Positions 1 to 6,239 of a DNA stretch of 17,139 nt are shown one piece after another. A program made the position numbers and the translations under genes. The first letter of the stretch is position 1. Each line of letters opens with the position of its first letter. The stretch spans positions 540 through 17,678 of the forward strand of contig MGLN01000071.1 in assembly GCA_001796045.1 (NCBI GenBank), given 5' to 3'. The notes beneath the pieces were generated by a model. It worked only from the letters and a program-made list of their open reading frames with translations. It was not told where the DNA came from and did no database searches. The stretch is from Caulobacterales bacterium RIFOXYB1_FULL_67_16. GTDB taxonomy: Bacteria; Pseudomonadota; Alphaproteobacteria; Caulobacterales; Caulobacteraceae.

Positions 1-4
1 CTGC

Positions 5-28
5 ATTGGCGCTTTGGCGCCTTGGCAC
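5..28. repeat. Three tandem 8-bp repeats NTTGGCRC upstream of coaD
   Basis: Positions 5-12, 13-20 and 21-28 are three consecutive near-identical octamers (ATTGGCGC, TTTGGCGC, CTTGGCAC). The first two also form a hairpin with a 5-bp stem (GGCGC at 8-12, GCGCC at 17-21) and a 4-base loop. A short T run lies at 33-36, too far from the stem for a convincing intrinsic terminator. The window edge cuts off what lies before, so this may belong to the 3' end of an upstream gene, to a weak terminator, or be chance. No gene is called in 1-130. Confidence 0.35.
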
Positions 29-130
29 CCTGTTTTAGTGACACGATCCCCGACACGCCCCTGCTAGGCCGAACCTTTCGCACCTGCTAAGTCCGCATTA
101 ACGGCAGGCGACAAGCCCGGGAGAAACCCC

Positions 131-619
131 ATGCGTATCGGACTTTATCCCGGCACCTTCGATCCGGTGACCAACGGCCACACCGACATCATCAAGCGGG
201 CCTTGAAGCTGGTGGACCGGGTGGTGATCGGCGTGGCCCAGAACGACGAGAAAGGACCGCTGTTCACCACGGCCGAGCGGGTCGAGATGCTTCAGGCCGA
301 GGTGGCGAACCTGGGCGGCGACATCGTGGTCCAGCCCTTCTCGACCCTGCTGATGCACTTCGCGGAAGAGCTGAACGCCAATGTCATCATTCGCGGTTTG
401 CGCGCGGTCGCCGATTTCGAATACGAGTTCCAGATGACGGCCATGAACCAGCGCCTCAATCAGGACATCGAGACGGTATTCCTGATGGCCGATCCGCGGC
501 ACCAGGCGATCGCCTCGCGCCTGGTCAAGGAAATCGCCCGTCTGGACGGCGCGATCGACAGTTTCGTCAGCCCCGCCATCGCCGCGCGCGTGCGGGATAA
601 GGTCAAGAACAAGGGATGA
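131..619 (+). CDS. coaD: Phosphopantetheine adenylyltransferase (CoaD)
   Basis: CoaD joins 4'-phosphopantetheine and ATP to give dephospho-CoA and pyrophosphate, the penultimate step of coenzyme A synthesis in the cytoplasm. The 162-residue protein has the usual length and the nucleotidyltransferase signature: GTFDPVTNGH at residues 8-17 with the T-x-G-H motif (T14-H17), a conserved Lys in NDEKGPLF (K41), IIRGLRAVADFEYE at about 86-99, and the C-terminal IASRLVKEIA block near 127-136 that corresponds to the family's ISSSLVKE segment. The ATG at 131 has a Shine-Dalgarno-like GGGAG about 7 bases upstream. Its TGA stop overlaps the next gene's ATG (ATGA, 616-619), so translational coupling with the downstream isomerase is likely. 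The identification is secure. Confidence 0.98.
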   Translation: MRIGLYPGTFDPVTNGHTDIIKRALKLVDRVVIGVAQNDEKGPLFTTAERVEMLQAEVANLGGDIVVQPFSTLLMHFAEELNANVIIRGLRAVADFEYEFQMTAMNQRLNQDIETVFLMADPRHQAIASRLVKEIARLDGAIDSFVSPAIAARVRDKVKNKG

Positions 620-1500
620 GTTCGGCAATGCGTCTTGGTGTGATCGCGGCGGCGGCCGCCGCCCTTTTGGCCTCGGTTTCGGCCCAGGCTCCCGTCCAAG
701 CTCAGAGCCAGGTTCAGGCGCCGGCCTCGGACTGGCGTGCCGTCGCCCCGGAAAACCTGCTGGTCATCGACACCTCCAAGGGCCGGATCCTCGTCGAACT
801 CATGCCGGTGGCTGCGCCCGCCCACGCCGAGCGCATCCGCACTCTGGCCAATCAGGGCTTCTATGACGGGCTGAAGTTCCACCGCGTCATCCCCGACTTC
901 ATGGCCCAGACCGGAGATCCCCAGGGTACAGGCGAGGGCGGCAGCGAACTGCCGGACCTGAAGGCCGAGTTCAGCTTCCGTCGCGGCCGCGACGCCGGCT
1001 TCGTCGCCGTGCCGAACGCCGGTCAGGGCGTACGCGGCCTGGTGGGCGGAATCCTCCCGGTCGAAACCCAGCCGGACGCCCAGATGATGGTGACGGCCGA
1101 CTTCAAGGTCGGCGCCCACGGCCTGTTCTGCCCCGGCGTTCTCGGCATGGCGCGGGCGGGTTCGCCCGACAGCGCCAACAGCCAGTTCTTCCTGATGATG
1201 GGCGACCGGGATCAGCTGAACGGCGTCTATACCGCCTTTGGTCGCGTGGTCTCGGGTCTGGACGTGGTCAACAAGCTGAACAAGGGCTCCGACGCCGAGG
1301 ACGGCAAGGTGGCCAATCCCGATGTGATGACGAAGGTCCGCATGGCCTCGGCTCTGCCGGAGAGCGAACGCCCCACCGTGCGGGTGCTGAACCCCGCCAG
1401 CGCCGCCTTCGCCGAACGGATCGCCGCGACCCGCACCGCGCGCGGCGGCGGCTTCACCATCTGCGACGTCCAGCCGGTGACCGAGGTCGTCGGCGGCTGA
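616..1500 (+). CDS. Secreted cyclophilin-type peptidyl-prolyl cis-trans isomerase, copy 1
   Basis: Predicted periplasmic prolyl isomerase that assists folding of exported proteins. The 294-residue product starts with a signal peptide (positive residue, then an Ala-rich hydrophobic run to about residue 24, with A-x-A type cleavage near VSAQA). The cyclophilin domain starts at NLLVIDTSKGRILVEL (about 47-62). It carries FHRVIPDFMAQTGDPQGTG (88-106), with the catalytic-type Arg in FHRVI, and ANSQFF (187-192). The domain is longer than the compact ~165-residue PpiB type: an insert of about 50 residues lies between GTG and GMARA, and a C-terminal extension of about 75 residues follows. The only two cysteines after export are C172 and C283. 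The ATG at 616 overlaps the coaD stop; ATG at 628 (residue 5) is an alternative that keeps the signal peptide. The neighbour at 1526 is a clear paralogue. Confidence 0.93.
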   Translation: MSSAMRLGVIAAAAAALLASVSAQAPVQAQSQVQAPASDWRAVAPENLLVIDTSKGRILVELMPVAAPAHAERIRTLANQGFYDGLKFHRVIPDFMAQTGDPQGTGEGGSELPDLKAEFSFRRGRDAGFVAVPNAGQGVRGLVGGILPVETQPDAQMMVTADFKVGAHGLFCPGVLGMARAGSPDSANSQFFLMMGDRDQLNGVYTAFGRVVSGLDVVNKLNKGSDAEDGKVANPDVMTKVRMASALPESERPTVRVLNPASAAFAERIAATRTARGGGFTICDVQPVTEVVGG

Positions 1501-1525
1501 GTGATTTCATGAGGGGGCAGGGGCT

Positions 1526-2398
1526 ATGAAGGTTCGAAACGCACTGATGGCGGCGGGTCTGACCGCTCTGTTGTCGGGACCCGTACTGGCGCAGCAGGCG
1601 GGCGTGCCGCCGCCCCCGCCTGGCCCGACCGAATGGCGCGCCGTCGCCCCCGACAATCTGCTGGTCATCGACACGACCAAGGGCCGGATCCTGGTCGAGC
1701 TGGCGCCCGAGATCGCCCCGGCCCATGTCGAGCGGATCAAGCTGCTGGCCTCGCGCGGTTTCTACGACAATCTGGCATGGCACCGGGTCATCGACTGGTT
1801 CATGGCCCAGACCGGCGATCCCCTCGGCACCGGCGACGGCCAGAGCTGGTATCCCGATCTGAAGGCCGAGTTCACCTTCCGGCGCGGGCCGGACATGGCC
1901 TTCACCCCCGTAGCGGCGCCGGCCGGGGCCCTGGTCGGCTTCTACCACTCCATTCCGGTCCAGACCCAGCCCGACGCCCTGATGGCCGGAACCTCGGACC
2001 GCAAGGTTCACGGGTGGGGCCTCTATTGCCCCGGCGTCGCCGGCATGGCCCGCGACGAGGGCAATGACACCGCCAACAGCCAGTTCTTCCTGATGCGCCA
2101 GGCCTATCCGGCCCTGGACAAGCGCTACACCGTCTGGGGGCGGGTGGTCGCGGGGCTCGAGGTCGTCCGCGCCCTGAAGGCCAGCCCGGAGCCCAGCGGC
2201 ATCGTCGCCGATCCGGACCGCATGACCCGCGTGCGCCTGGCCTCCGACCTGCCCGCCGCGGAACGCCCGGCGGTCCAGATGCTGAACACAGCCTCGCCCA
2301 CGTTCCGCGCCCTGGCCGATCAGGCGCGTCAGGCCAAGGGGGCGGACTTCTCGGTCTGCGACATCGACATGCCGGTGCGGGTGGCCACGGCGGGCTGA
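1526..2398 (+). CDS. Secreted cyclophilin-type peptidyl-prolyl cis-trans isomerase, copy 2
   Basis: A second predicted periplasmic prolyl isomerase, 290 residues, arising by tandem duplication with the gene just upstream (25-base gap, same strand). Roughly half the aligned residues look identical by eye, including the insert and C-terminal extension. A signal peptide runs to about VLA-QQ (residues 20-24) and is followed by a Pro-rich linker (PPPPPGP, 28-34). Cyclophilin motifs are NLLVIDTTKGRILVEL (44-59), WHRVIDWFMAQTGDPLGTG (85-103) and ANSQFF (183-188). The first Phe of the usual FHRVI motif is Trp here, while the catalytic-type Arg (R87) is kept. The two cysteines C168 and C278 match those of copy 1 in position and spacing. 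A purine-rich GAGGGGGCAGGGG upstream of the ATG serves as ribosome binding site. The stop is 3 bases from the stop of the converging phosphatase gene. Confidence 0.93.
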   Translation: MKVRNALMAAGLTALLSGPVLAQQAGVPPPPPGPTEWRAVAPDNLLVIDTTKGRILVELAPEIAPAHVERIKLLASRGFYDNLAWHRVIDWFMAQTGDPLGTGDGQSWYPDLKAEFTFRRGPDMAFTPVAAPAGALVGFYHSIPVQTQPDALMAGTSDRKVHGWGLYCPGVAGMARDEGNDTANSQFFLMRQAYPALDKRYTVWGRVVAGLEVVRALKASPEPSGIVADPDRMTRVRLASDLPAAERPAVQMLNTASPTFRALADQARQAKGADFSVCDIDMPVRVATAG

Positions 2399-2401
2399 CG
2401 T

Positions 2402-3514
2402 TCAGGTCGAGGGCGAGCCCTTGCCCCGGCCGCGTCGCCGCCTGCGCCGCTTGGGCGGCTTCTTGGCCTCGCGCATCTGCTGCAGCAGCAGCCCCTCTCG
2501 CAAACCCCGGTCGGCGACCCGGACCCGTTCCGAAGGCCAGGCTCTCTGGATCGCCTCCAGGATCGCCGCCCCGGCCAGGACCAGATCCGCCCGGTCCGGC
2601 CCGATACAGGCCTCCCTGGCCCGGCCGTCCGGCCCCAGGGCCTTCAGGCGCTCCGCCGCCGCCTCGCACTCGGCCCGGGTCATCCATAGGCCGTCGACTC
2701 TGTCTCGATTGTAGCGAGGCAGCTTCAGATGGATGCCCGCCAGGCTGGTGATCGCGCCCGATGTCCCGATCAGATGGGCCCGGTTCCGCTTCAGCAGGTC
2801 CAGCATCTCCGGGTCCTCGATCCCGCCGCCGGCCAGAGCCTCGCCCATGTCGGCGACCATGGTCTCGTACCAGCGGGCCAGGTCCGACGGACCGGCGCCT
2901 TCGGGTTCCGGATGCCGCTCCGCCAGGGTGACCACGCCCAGGGCCGCCGACATCCAGCCGGTGGTCTTCCAGTCCGACCCCTCGCGCTTCAGCCAGGACA
3001 GTTCCGTCGAACCCCCGCCGACGTCGATGATCACCACGCCTTCGGCTCGCGGGTCGATCAGGTTCAGACAACCCTCGACCGCCAGCCGCGCCTCTTCGGC
3101 TGGATCGATGATCCTTAGCCGCAGGCCAGTGCCCTTGCGGACCCTGTCGATGAACTCCGCGCCGTTCTCGGCCGCCCGACAGGCCTGGGTGGCCACCGCG
3201 CTCAGCCGGACCGATTCGACGCCTTTCCTGACGATCCGGTCGGCGCACAGGGCCAGGGCGTCATAGGCCCGATCCATGGCGCGCGGGTCCAGCCGACCTG
3301 TGCGCGACAAGCCTTCGCCCAGCCGGACGATACGGCTGAAGCTGTCGACCACCCGGAAGCCGTCCCGTGAGGGTCTGGCGATCAGCAGCCGGCAATTATT
3401 GGTCCCCAGATCGAGCGCGCCGTACAGGGGCGCATCCCGACCCGACGCATCCCGCTCGCGGGAAGGCTGGGACCGCTCGTCGCGCCGCCGGGGCGCGCCG
3501 TGGGTCTCCGGCAT
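2402..3514 (-). CDS. Ppx/GppA family phosphatase (exopolyphosphatase / pppGpp phosphohydrolase type)
   Basis: Member of the sugar-kinase/Hsp70-fold phosphatases that hydrolyse inorganic polyphosphate and/or pppGpp. Visible motifs in order are ALDLGTNNCRLLIA (33-46, phosphate-binding loop 1), RIVRLGEGL (61-69), AVATQACRAAEN (106-117), the acidic IDPAEEARL (136-144, expected to hold the catalytic Glu), VIIDVGGGSTEL (161-172, loop 2), LIGTSGAITSLAGI (248-261) and DRADLVLAGAAIL (307-319). The 370-residue protein lacks the long C-terminal HD-like domains of E. coli Ppx/GppA, like the short form common in alphaproteobacteria. It has an Arg-rich disordered N-terminal ~30 residues and a strongly basic C-terminal tail with six consecutive Arg (356-361). 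Whether it prefers polyphosphate or pppGpp cannot be read from the sequence. Confidence 0.93.
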   Translation of the reverse strand: MPETHGAPRRRDERSQPSRERDASGRDAPLYGALDLGTNNCRLLIARPSRDGFRVVDSFSRIVRLGEGLSRTGRLDPRAMDRAYDALALCADRIVRKGVESVRLSAVATQACRAAENGAEFIDRVRKGTGLRLRIIDPAEEARLAVEGCLNLIDPRAEGVVIIDVGGGSTELSWLKREGSDWKTTGWMSAALGVVTLAERHPEPEGAGPSDLARWYETMVADMGEALAGGGIEDPEMLDLLKRNRAHLIGTSGAITSLAGIHLKLPRYNRDRVDGLWMTRAECEAAAERLKALGPDGRAREACIGPDRADLVLAGAAILEAIQRAWPSERVRVADRGLREGLLLQQMREAKKPPKRRRRRRGRGKGSPST

Positions 3515-3562
3515 GGGCCGTCATTCCGATGTGGGCGGTCCGAAGCGGCGCCCGTCCCGATC

Positions 3563-3592
3563 AACCTAGCCCGCCAAGATCATCCGCGCCAA
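3563..3592 (-). promoter_or_regulatory. Possible promoter of the Ppx/GppA gene
   Basis: On the minus strand TTGGCG (3592-3587) is followed after 16 bases by GCTAGGTT (3570-3563). This resembles the Caulobacter-type housekeeping promoter (TTGACG, then about 10-15 bases, then GCTANAWC). A start near 3557 would give a leader of about 43 bases. The match is by eye only. The divergent region 3515-3661 must also hold the hspQ promoter, but I found no convincing sigma-70 or heat-shock (CTTG...CYTAT) motif on the plus strand. Confidence 0.3.
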
Positions 3593-3661
3593 GCCATTCT
3601 GTCAGCAAGATGAACAAGTCTGGGGGCATCGGGGTCATGCCCTCGCGCGTATGCAGGCCCC

Positions 3662-3970
3662 ATGACCCAGGTTCACACAGCCCGTTTCGCCATCGGCCAG
3701 ATCGTCCGCCACCGCGACGACGCCTTCCGCGGCGTGGTGATGGACGTCGACCCCGCCTACGACGGTCCGGCCCTGGATACGGGCGCGGTTTCGCCGCACC
3801 AACCCTTCTACCGGGTCTTCGCTCTCGGCGACGACGGCGGCTTCGTAGCCTATGCCGCCGAAGGCGTGCTGGAAGCCGGCCCGTCGGTCCTATCGCCCGA
3901 CGACGTCCAGCGCTGGTTCACCATCGACGCCCAGGGCCATCACGCGCCACTTCACGAAGCCATTCACTAA
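3662..3970 (+). CDS. hspQ: HspQ-type protein (ClpXP/Lon protease specificity-enhancing factor)
   Basis: Small cytoplasmic protein of 102 residues, close to the family length. In enterobacteria HspQ is a heat-shock protein that binds hemimethylated DNA in vitro and acts as a specificity-enhancing factor for Lon. The family core is visible: RFAIGQIVRHRDDAFRGVVM (8-27), DVDPAYDG (28-35), HQPFYRVFA (46-54) and FVAYAAEGVLEAG (61-73). The conserved IGQIVRH...FRGVV...QPFY...YVAY pattern is diagnostic. The start ATG has only a weak CAGG ribosome binding site 4 bases upstream. Family knowledge predicts heat regulation, but I cannot see a heat-shock promoter upstream. It is followed on the same strand by phhA after 59 bases. 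Confidence 0.92.
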   Translation: MTQVHTARFAIGQIVRHRDDAFRGVVMDVDPAYDGPALDTGAVSPHQPFYRVFALGDDGGFVAYAAEGVLEAGPSVLSPDDVQRWFTIDAQGHHAPLHEAIH

Positions 3971-3977
3971 CCAGGCC

Positions 3978-4007
3978 TTGGAAGGGGCGCCGACCGGACG
4001 TTAGGAT
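3978..4007 (+). promoter_or_regulatory. Possible promoter of phhA
   Basis: TTGGAA (3978-3983) and TAGGAT (4002-4007) are separated by 18 bases in the short spacer between hspQ and phhA. A start near 4013 would leave a leader of about 17 bases that just includes the ribosome binding site. This is a weak, by-eye match; readthrough from hspQ is an alternative. Confidence 0.3.
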
Positions 4008-4016
4008 AGGGCCAAA

Positions 4017-4023
4017 AGAGGAG
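4017..4023 (+). promoter_or_regulatory. Ribosome binding site fixing the phhA start
   Basis: AGAGGAG lies 6 bases before the ATG at 4030. The reading frame stays open far upstream through hspQ, so this strong site, together with the start of homology, decides the start codon. Confidence 0.8.
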
Positions 4024-4029
4024 CGCCCA

Positions 4030-4905
4030 ATGTCCGACTTCGAACACGTCTTCGAACAGCCCCCTGAAGGCGCCGCAGCAGACTGGACCATTCCCCAGAA
4101 CTGGGACGCCTACACCGAGGTTGAGCACCAGACGTGGGATACGCTGTACGCCCGTCAGATGAAGATCTTGCCTGGCCGGGCCTGCGAGGCCTTCCTGCGC
4201 GGTCTGGACGCTCTCGACCTGAACGCGGGCGGCATTCCCGACTTTGAGGTCATCAATCCCAAGCTTCGGGCCCTGACCGGCTGGACCGTCGTCTGCGTGC
4301 CGGGTCTGGTGCCCGACGAGGTCTTCTTCGACCATCTGGCCAACCGCCGCTTCGTCTCGGGCCAGTTCATCCGCAAGCCGGACCAGCTGGACTACCTCCA
4401 GGAACCCGACATCTTCCACGACGTCTTCGGCCATGTTCCCATGCTGACCGACCCCGACTTCGCCGCCTATATGGAGGCCTATGGCAAGGGCGGACAGCGG
4501 GCGGCCGCGCTGGGCATGCTGCCGAACCTAGCCCGGCTCTACTGGTACACGGTCGAGTTCGGCCTGATGAAGGATGCGGGCGGCTTACGCATCTACGGCG
4601 CGGGCATCGTCTCCTCGGCGACCGAGAGCGTCTTCGCCCTCGAAGACCCGTCGCCGAACCGCCTCGGCTTTGACCTGGAGCGGGTCATGCGGACCCTGTA
4701 CCGGATCGACGACTTCCAGCAGGTCTATTTCGTCATCGACAGCCTGGAAGCGCTCAAGGACGAGACGCTGAAGGACTTCGGTCCTGTGTATGAAGCCCTG
4801 AAAGGCCAGGCCGCCCTGCCGATCGAGACCGTCCTGCCCAGCGACCAGATCTTCACCCGCGGCACCCAGGCCTATGCGTCCAAGGGGGGGCGGTTCGCGG
4901 CCTAG
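4030..4905 (+). CDS. phhA: Phenylalanine 4-monooxygenase (phenylalanine hydroxylase)
   Basis: Non-heme iron, tetrahydropterin-dependent enzyme that hydroxylates L-phenylalanine to L-tyrosine in the cytoplasm, the entry step of Phe catabolism. The 291-residue product is a single-domain bacterial type without the regulatory ACT domain of animal enzymes. The iron ligands are visible: two His in PDIFHDVFGHVPML (H130 and H135) and the Glu in YWYTVEFGL (E176). Other family blocks are FVSGQFIRKPDQLDYLQEPD (108-127) and YGAGIVSSATES (189-200). The open frame continues upstream to 3367 but overlaps hspQ there, and the ATG at 4030 has a good ribosome binding site. A G7 run (4884-4890) lies eight codons from the end. 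The TAG stop shares the CTAG at 4902-4905 with the stop of converging astB. Confidence 0.97.
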   Translation: MSDFEHVFEQPPEGAAADWTIPQNWDAYTEVEHQTWDTLYARQMKILPGRACEAFLRGLDALDLNAGGIPDFEVINPKLRALTGWTVVCVPGLVPDEVFFDHLANRRFVSGQFIRKPDQLDYLQEPDIFHDVFGHVPMLTDPDFAAYMEAYGKGGQRAAALGMLPNLARLYWYTVEFGLMKDAGGLRIYGAGIVSSATESVFALEDPSPNRLGFDLERVMRTLYRIDDFQQVYFVIDSLEALKDETLKDFGPVYEALKGQAALPIETVLPSDQIFTRGTQAYASKGGRFAA

Positions 4906-6239
4906 GCGCGCTGGAACGGATAGAAGCCGCCGCCCAGACCCAGGATGCCGGTCAGGGCGTCCAGCGCCCCTCGGCTCTCATCTAGCAGGGCCGGATCGGC
5001 GAGGTCGGCAGGGCGCAGTTCGTCACGGTACCAACGGTTGGCCCAGGTCGACAGCTCAGCGTGCAGGGCGTCGGTCAGGCGCATGGCCGGGTTGGTCGCG
5101 GCCAGCTCCGCCTCGTTCAGGACGACCCGCAGGCGCAGACAGGCGGGGCCGCCGCCGTTCCGCATCGACTGGCGCACGTCGACATAGTGGACCTGGCCGA
5201 TGGGACCGTTCGAGGCCGCCAGGGATTGCGCCACCGCATGACTGCGGGGGTTGTCGCGGGTCTCGGTCGGGCAGATCAGGGTCAGGCGGTCCTCGCCCGG
5301 AATCTGGATCAGCATCGAGTTGAACAGATAGGAGCTGATGGCGTCGGCCAGTGGCAGGTCGGTGGACGAGACCTCGACGAAGATCGGGTCGAACAGGCCT
5401 TCGGCCGCGCGGCGGATGGCGTCTTGAGTTCCCGCCGTGTCCTCGAACGCCAGATCGTGGAAGAACAGGGTGTCGCGCGCCCCGACGCAGACCACGTCGT
5501 TGTGGAAGGTGCCGCCGGCGATGGCGGCCTTCGACTGTTGAGCCAGGACAACGCCGCTCGCCCCGTGACGACGGCCGACGGCCTGCGACGCCTCGCGCGT
5601 CTGGCGGGCGGGGTAGGGACCGTCCCAGGGCGTAAAGGCCTCGCGCCCCCAGACCAGCAGATTGACGCCGCTCGCCCCATGCTCGGCGCACAGGCGCACA
5701 TGATTGGCGGCGCCCTCGTCGGCCAGGTGCGCGACCGAGGGCAGGGCGTCATGAACCGCGAACCGCTCGGGATTCGGGAACAGGGCGTCCAGCGCCCGCT
5801 TCGTCTGCTGATGCTCCAGCGACCGGTGCAGATTGGTGATCAGATTGGCGGGAGTGAAATGCACCCGCCCGTCAGCGGCGTCGGCGCTGGGCGTCACGGT
5901 CGCGGCGTTGGCGGCCCACATGGGCGAGGCGGAGCAGGCGGCGGCGGCGAACGACGGCGCATCCTTCCAGGCCTGTTCCAGCACCTGGGCGTCCGAGCCG
6001 GTGAAGCCCAGGGTGCGCAGGAAGGGGATATTGGGCCGCTCATGCGGCGGCAGGACGAACTGGGGCAGGCCCAGGTCCGCCAGGGTCTTCATCTTGTCGA
6101 GCCCCTGCAACACCGCCGCGCGCGGGTTCGACGCCTCGCCCTTGTTCAGGCTGGAGGCCAGATTGCCCGGAGACAGACCCGCGTAGGAGTGGGTCGGCCC
6201 GATCAGGCCGTCGGCGTTGGCTTCGAGGGCGGTGGTCAT
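4902..6239 (-). CDS. astB: N-succinylarginine dihydrolase (AstB)
   Basis: Second enzyme of the arginine succinyltransferase pathway: converts N2-succinyl-L-arginine to N2-succinyl-L-ornithine, releasing two NH3 and CO2. The length of 445 residues is close to the E. coli enzyme. The N terminus has EANADGLIGPTHSYAGLSPG (6-25). The expected catalytic triad of the amidinotransferase fold is present at matching positions: Glu in HLADEGAANH (E175), His in GGTFHNDVVCVG (H246) and Cys in MRNGGGPACLRLRV (C367). It is the last gene of the leftward operon. Its ATG overlaps the astD stop (ATGA, 6236-6239) and is preceded by an AAGGGA ribosome binding site inside astD. Its end overlaps the end of phhA by 4 bases. 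Confidence 0.97.
   Translation of the reverse strand: MTTALEANADGLIGPTHSYAGLSPGNLASSLNKGEASNPRAAVLQGLDKMKTLADLGLPQFVLPPHERPNIPFLRTLGFTGSDAQVLEQAWKDAPSFAAAACSASPMWAANAATVTPSADAADGRVHFTPANLITNLHRSLEHQQTKRALDALFPNPERFAVHDALPSVAHLADEGAANHVRLCAEHGASGVNLLVWGREAFTPWDGPYPARQTREASQAVGRRHGASGVVLAQQSKAAIAGGTFHNDVVCVGARDTLFFHDLAFEDTAGTQDAIRRAAEGLFDPIFVEVSSTDLPLADAISSYLFNSMLIQIPGEDRLTLICPTETRDNPRSHAVAQSLAASNGPIGQVHYVDVRQSMRNGGGPACLRLRVVLNEAELAATNPAMRLTDALHAELSTWANRWYRDELRPADLADPALLDESRGALDALTGILGLGGGFYPFQRA

Noticed and set aside
3515..3661. A heat-shock promoter for hspQ
   Set aside because: No CTTG...CYTAT-like pair could be found on the plus strand of the spacer, so none is called despite the family expectation.
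3367..4029. A longer phhA product beginning upstream at 3367
   Set aside because: The upstream part overlaps hspQ and the Ppx/GppA gene, reads as Arg/Pro/Ser-rich noise, and a strong ribosome binding site precedes the ATG at 4030.
4884..4890. G7 run near the phhA 3' end as a programmed frameshift site
   Set aside because: The frame is intact and ends normally with the shared CTAG stop; no conserved downstream frame or stimulatory structure is visible.
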